Positions 1-64,000 of a DNA stretch of 64,000 nucleotides are shown here, in pieces (the first letter of the stretch is position 1; each line of letters starts with the position of its first letter). Under the pieces are notes generated by a model. The model had not been told where the DNA came from, searched no databases, and saw nothing but the letters and a program-made list of their open reading frames with translations. The stretch is from Unio delphinus (taxonomy: Eukaryota; Mollusca; Bivalvia; Unionida; Unionidae), in assembly GCA_029339505.1 (NCBI GenBank), contig JAQISU010001235.1, forward strand, positions 36,047,815 to 36,111,814, read 5' to 3'. The position numbers were made by a program, and so were the translations under genes.

Positions 1-387
1 ACTTTCAGCTGCATAATCTTTGTTACTGAATTCAAGAAGTAAAATTTGCTGAGAGTCATACTACATGAAATATGCATGCCTAATTATCCCACCCAACAAC
101 TCTGCCAAGACTATGTTGTACGCTATGCAACTGATGTAAAGTCAAGTCCTACCCCACCAATTATCCCAACCCTAAAAACTTACAAGTCTTAACAACATAA
201 ACCCTTATCTGTAGGAGCATTATGTGAGTGCTGACCACAGTCTTTTGTTTTTGTTGGATGGGATTAATAAGTGAATCATATGGTAATGTCAGTGTACTGT
301 TTTTTGTTTTATTATATGTTAACACTCTATCTAGCACTAAAATATCTTGACAAAAATAAAAATAATTACAATACCTATACTTCATAT

Positions 388-580
388 AGGTATTTCATTA
401 AAAGTCATACCTAAATCATTTAGATATTTCATAACAAGTCCTACCCAGGTCATTTAGGTATTTCATTACAAGTAATACCAAGATCATTAAAGTATAACAT
501 TACAAATCCTTCCTAGGTCATTTAAGTATTTCATTACAAGTCATTTCTAGGTCATTTAAAGTTTTCATGACAAGTCATAC
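388..580 (-). repeat. 34-bp array starting at the splice donor (about 6 copies)
   Basis: From the first base of the intron (minus strand) a 34-36 bp unit starting gtatgacttg is repeated about six times with roughly 75-90% identity by eye. Several copies again start with GT after a G (ggtatta, ggtagga, aggtatga). The unit begins at intron base +1 and contains no exon sequence. Confidence 0.75.
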
Positions 581-62396
<61,816 letters not shown>

Positions 62397-62404
62397 CTAG
62401 TTCA

Positions 62405-62745
62405 GAAAACAAATTCATTGTATCAGACCTAGATACATCACATATGATTCTGTGAATCAGATTCAATGAATCAGACCTAGATATATCACATGTAATTCTG
62501 TGAATCAAATTCATTGAATCAGACCTAGATATATCACATGTGATTCTGTGAATCAGATTCAATGAATCAGACCTAGATACATCACATATGATTCTGTGAA
62601 TCAGATTCAATGAATCAGACCTAGATACATCTCACATGTAATTCTGTGAATCAAATTCATTGAATCAGACCTAGATACATCACATGATTCTGTGAATCAG
62701 ATTAACTGTATCAGACCTAGATACATCACATGTGATTCCGTGAAT
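62405..62745. repeat. 51-bp minisatellite, 6-7 copies
   Basis: Unit contains tgaatcagacctagatacat, cacatgtgattctgtgaatc and agattcaa. It starts about 10 bp upstream (minus strand) of the acceptor of the tentative exon. Confidence 0.93.
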
Positions 62746-63240
62746 TCTTTTTTGTGTGGCTACCATGCTGGATTTTAGAACAGCTTCAATTTGTACTCAA
62801 ATTCGTTTCAAGGATTGGCATTTATTGCAAAGACATTTTTAATTTATTATTTTAATCTGTGGTCTGTAGAAAAAAATCCTCAAAACCACAAGAAAAAATG
62901 AATTCACAGTATTTAGTGGCACCTGCTTATGACATTTTAAAAATACAAATTATTTCTGATTGTAACTAGATGTATCATCCATAAACTTATATCAGTTCTC
63001 CAGGACATATATCAAGGATGTAATTAACATGTGATCATCCCAGGCATCAAGACATGGTAAAAGTCTGACATAGATGCACTCTGCTGAACCTCTGTCTATG
63101 CCATGTTATGCAGCTAACTTATAACAGGCATCAAGATGATATATCCCCTGAGTCCCATGCTTATGTAAAGACTCTCAGTGAAAATAACTGCTGGTTCTTA
63201 ATTCTTAAACTATTAATGGCTGTACCCACTGTCAATTTAT
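62746..63240. other. No feature recognised
   Basis: AT-rich stretch between two arrays; no exon of the missing FERM domain seen. Confidence 0.55.
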
Positions 63241-63249
63241 ATACTTTTT

Positions 63250-63545
63250 ATGTTTGTACCCTGTAGTTCATAACTGTCAATTTAAAATACCACTTATACT
63301 AGTACCCAATGGTCCGTCACTGTCAATGTAAAATACCACTTATACTAGTACCCAATGGTCCGTCACTGTCAATGTATAATACTACTAGTTTTACTAGTAC
63401 CCAATGGTCCGTCACTGTCAATGTATAATACCACTTATACTAGTACCAATGGTCCATCAATTCAATTTATAATACTACTTATGCTTGTACCCAATGGTCC
63501 ATCAATTCAATTTATAATAATACTTATGCTTGTACCCTATTAGCG
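63250..63545. repeat. 45-47 bp minisatellite, about 6 copies
   Basis: Unit contains acttatactagtacccaatg, gtccgtcactgtcaatgta and taatac. Confidence 0.92.
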
Positions 63546-64000
63546 ACTATTGACTAGTTCATGATCAGCAGAAATGTTTCTGTAAAGTCGGATTTTACAC
63601 CATGTATAACATGCATAACGAGATTATTTCAGTAGTTGGAATAATGTAGATGCACAATTCATTTTGAAGACAAAATGACAAAATGCAACTGTGATTCAGG
63701 AAAGAGTGAGTCGTGGGCAAAGTAAGCAGCAAAACTACTTTTTAGAACTTCTGGTTGTCGAAGTTTGATGCACAGCAGCAAGGAGGAGCATTTTATATTT
63801 TGCATATACTGCAACCATCATATAAAAATTTGGCATTCTGAAGTGTATGACATCTGTTAAAATGGTAACCCCACTTACATATAGATGAGACAAATGATTA
63901 TTGCAAAACTCAATCTCAAAAGTAACTATCAACGTTAAACATTACAACTAATACCAATGTTGATGCAGAAAGAACACATTCTATTCGAGGCTGTTAGAAA

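Noticed and set aside
63735..63932. Possible FERM exon
   Set aside because: The 65-codon minus frame shows no FERM similarity and no convincing splice borders.

Overview
The window is animal nuclear DNA: AT-rich, with introns, and dense in minisatellites, microsatellites and small transposons. The only host gene I recognise is a focal adhesion kinase (FAK, PTK2 family). It lies on the minus strand and crosses almost the whole window. I assembled 17 exons with matching GT-AG borders and reading phase, plus one tentative exon further upstream. In transcript order (falling coordinates) they encode the FERM-kinase linker with an SH3-binding proline motif, the YAEI autophosphorylation site, a complete tyrosine kinase domain, a proline-rich linker, and the start of the FAT domain. 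The FERM exons should lie beyond 64000 and the rest of FAT before position 1. The repeat types (tRNA-derived SINEs with GTTTAACRCC-type tails, CAATCTGATTAAAA-ended MITEs, decayed repeats with 'tgacctcaaaatcaat' phrases) suggest a mollusc, probably a bivalve. This is inference, not proof.

Layout by rising coordinate. 1-730: FAT exon and a splice-donor-anchored repeat. 1120-6049: two linker exons with intronic repeats. 7320-8490: an L2/CR1-like LINE tail and a SINE. 8855-9205: a linker exon whose 3' end and splice donor are copied into its intron. 10573-13995: proline-rich exons. 15133-15840: a 45-bp minisatellite. 17230-23809: kinase C-lobe exons with two MITEs and, at 22572-23098, twelve copies of a 44-bp unit carrying the activation-loop exon end and its donor. 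24466-26195: a MITE and a 30-bp array with higher-order structure. 27166-33350: kinase N-lobe exons, with a decayed LINE (27605-30210) in one intron. 36042-37533: a pogo-like element with a truncated transposase start. 42706-52814: three linker exons with large arrays between them. 54548-61320: arrays, SINEs and a hAT-like element (58581-60770) with an internally deleted transposase. 62346-62396: the tentative exon.

The most unusual feature is that three introns of this one gene begin with tandem arrays in register with the 5' splice site. In two of them the repeated unit includes the exon end. The 44-bp array at 22572-23098 copies the codons of the paired activation-loop tyrosines together with the splice donor. 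Each copy could in principle act as an 18-nt in-frame microexon. I saw no CRISPR, bacterial operon, rRNA or intact tRNA gene.
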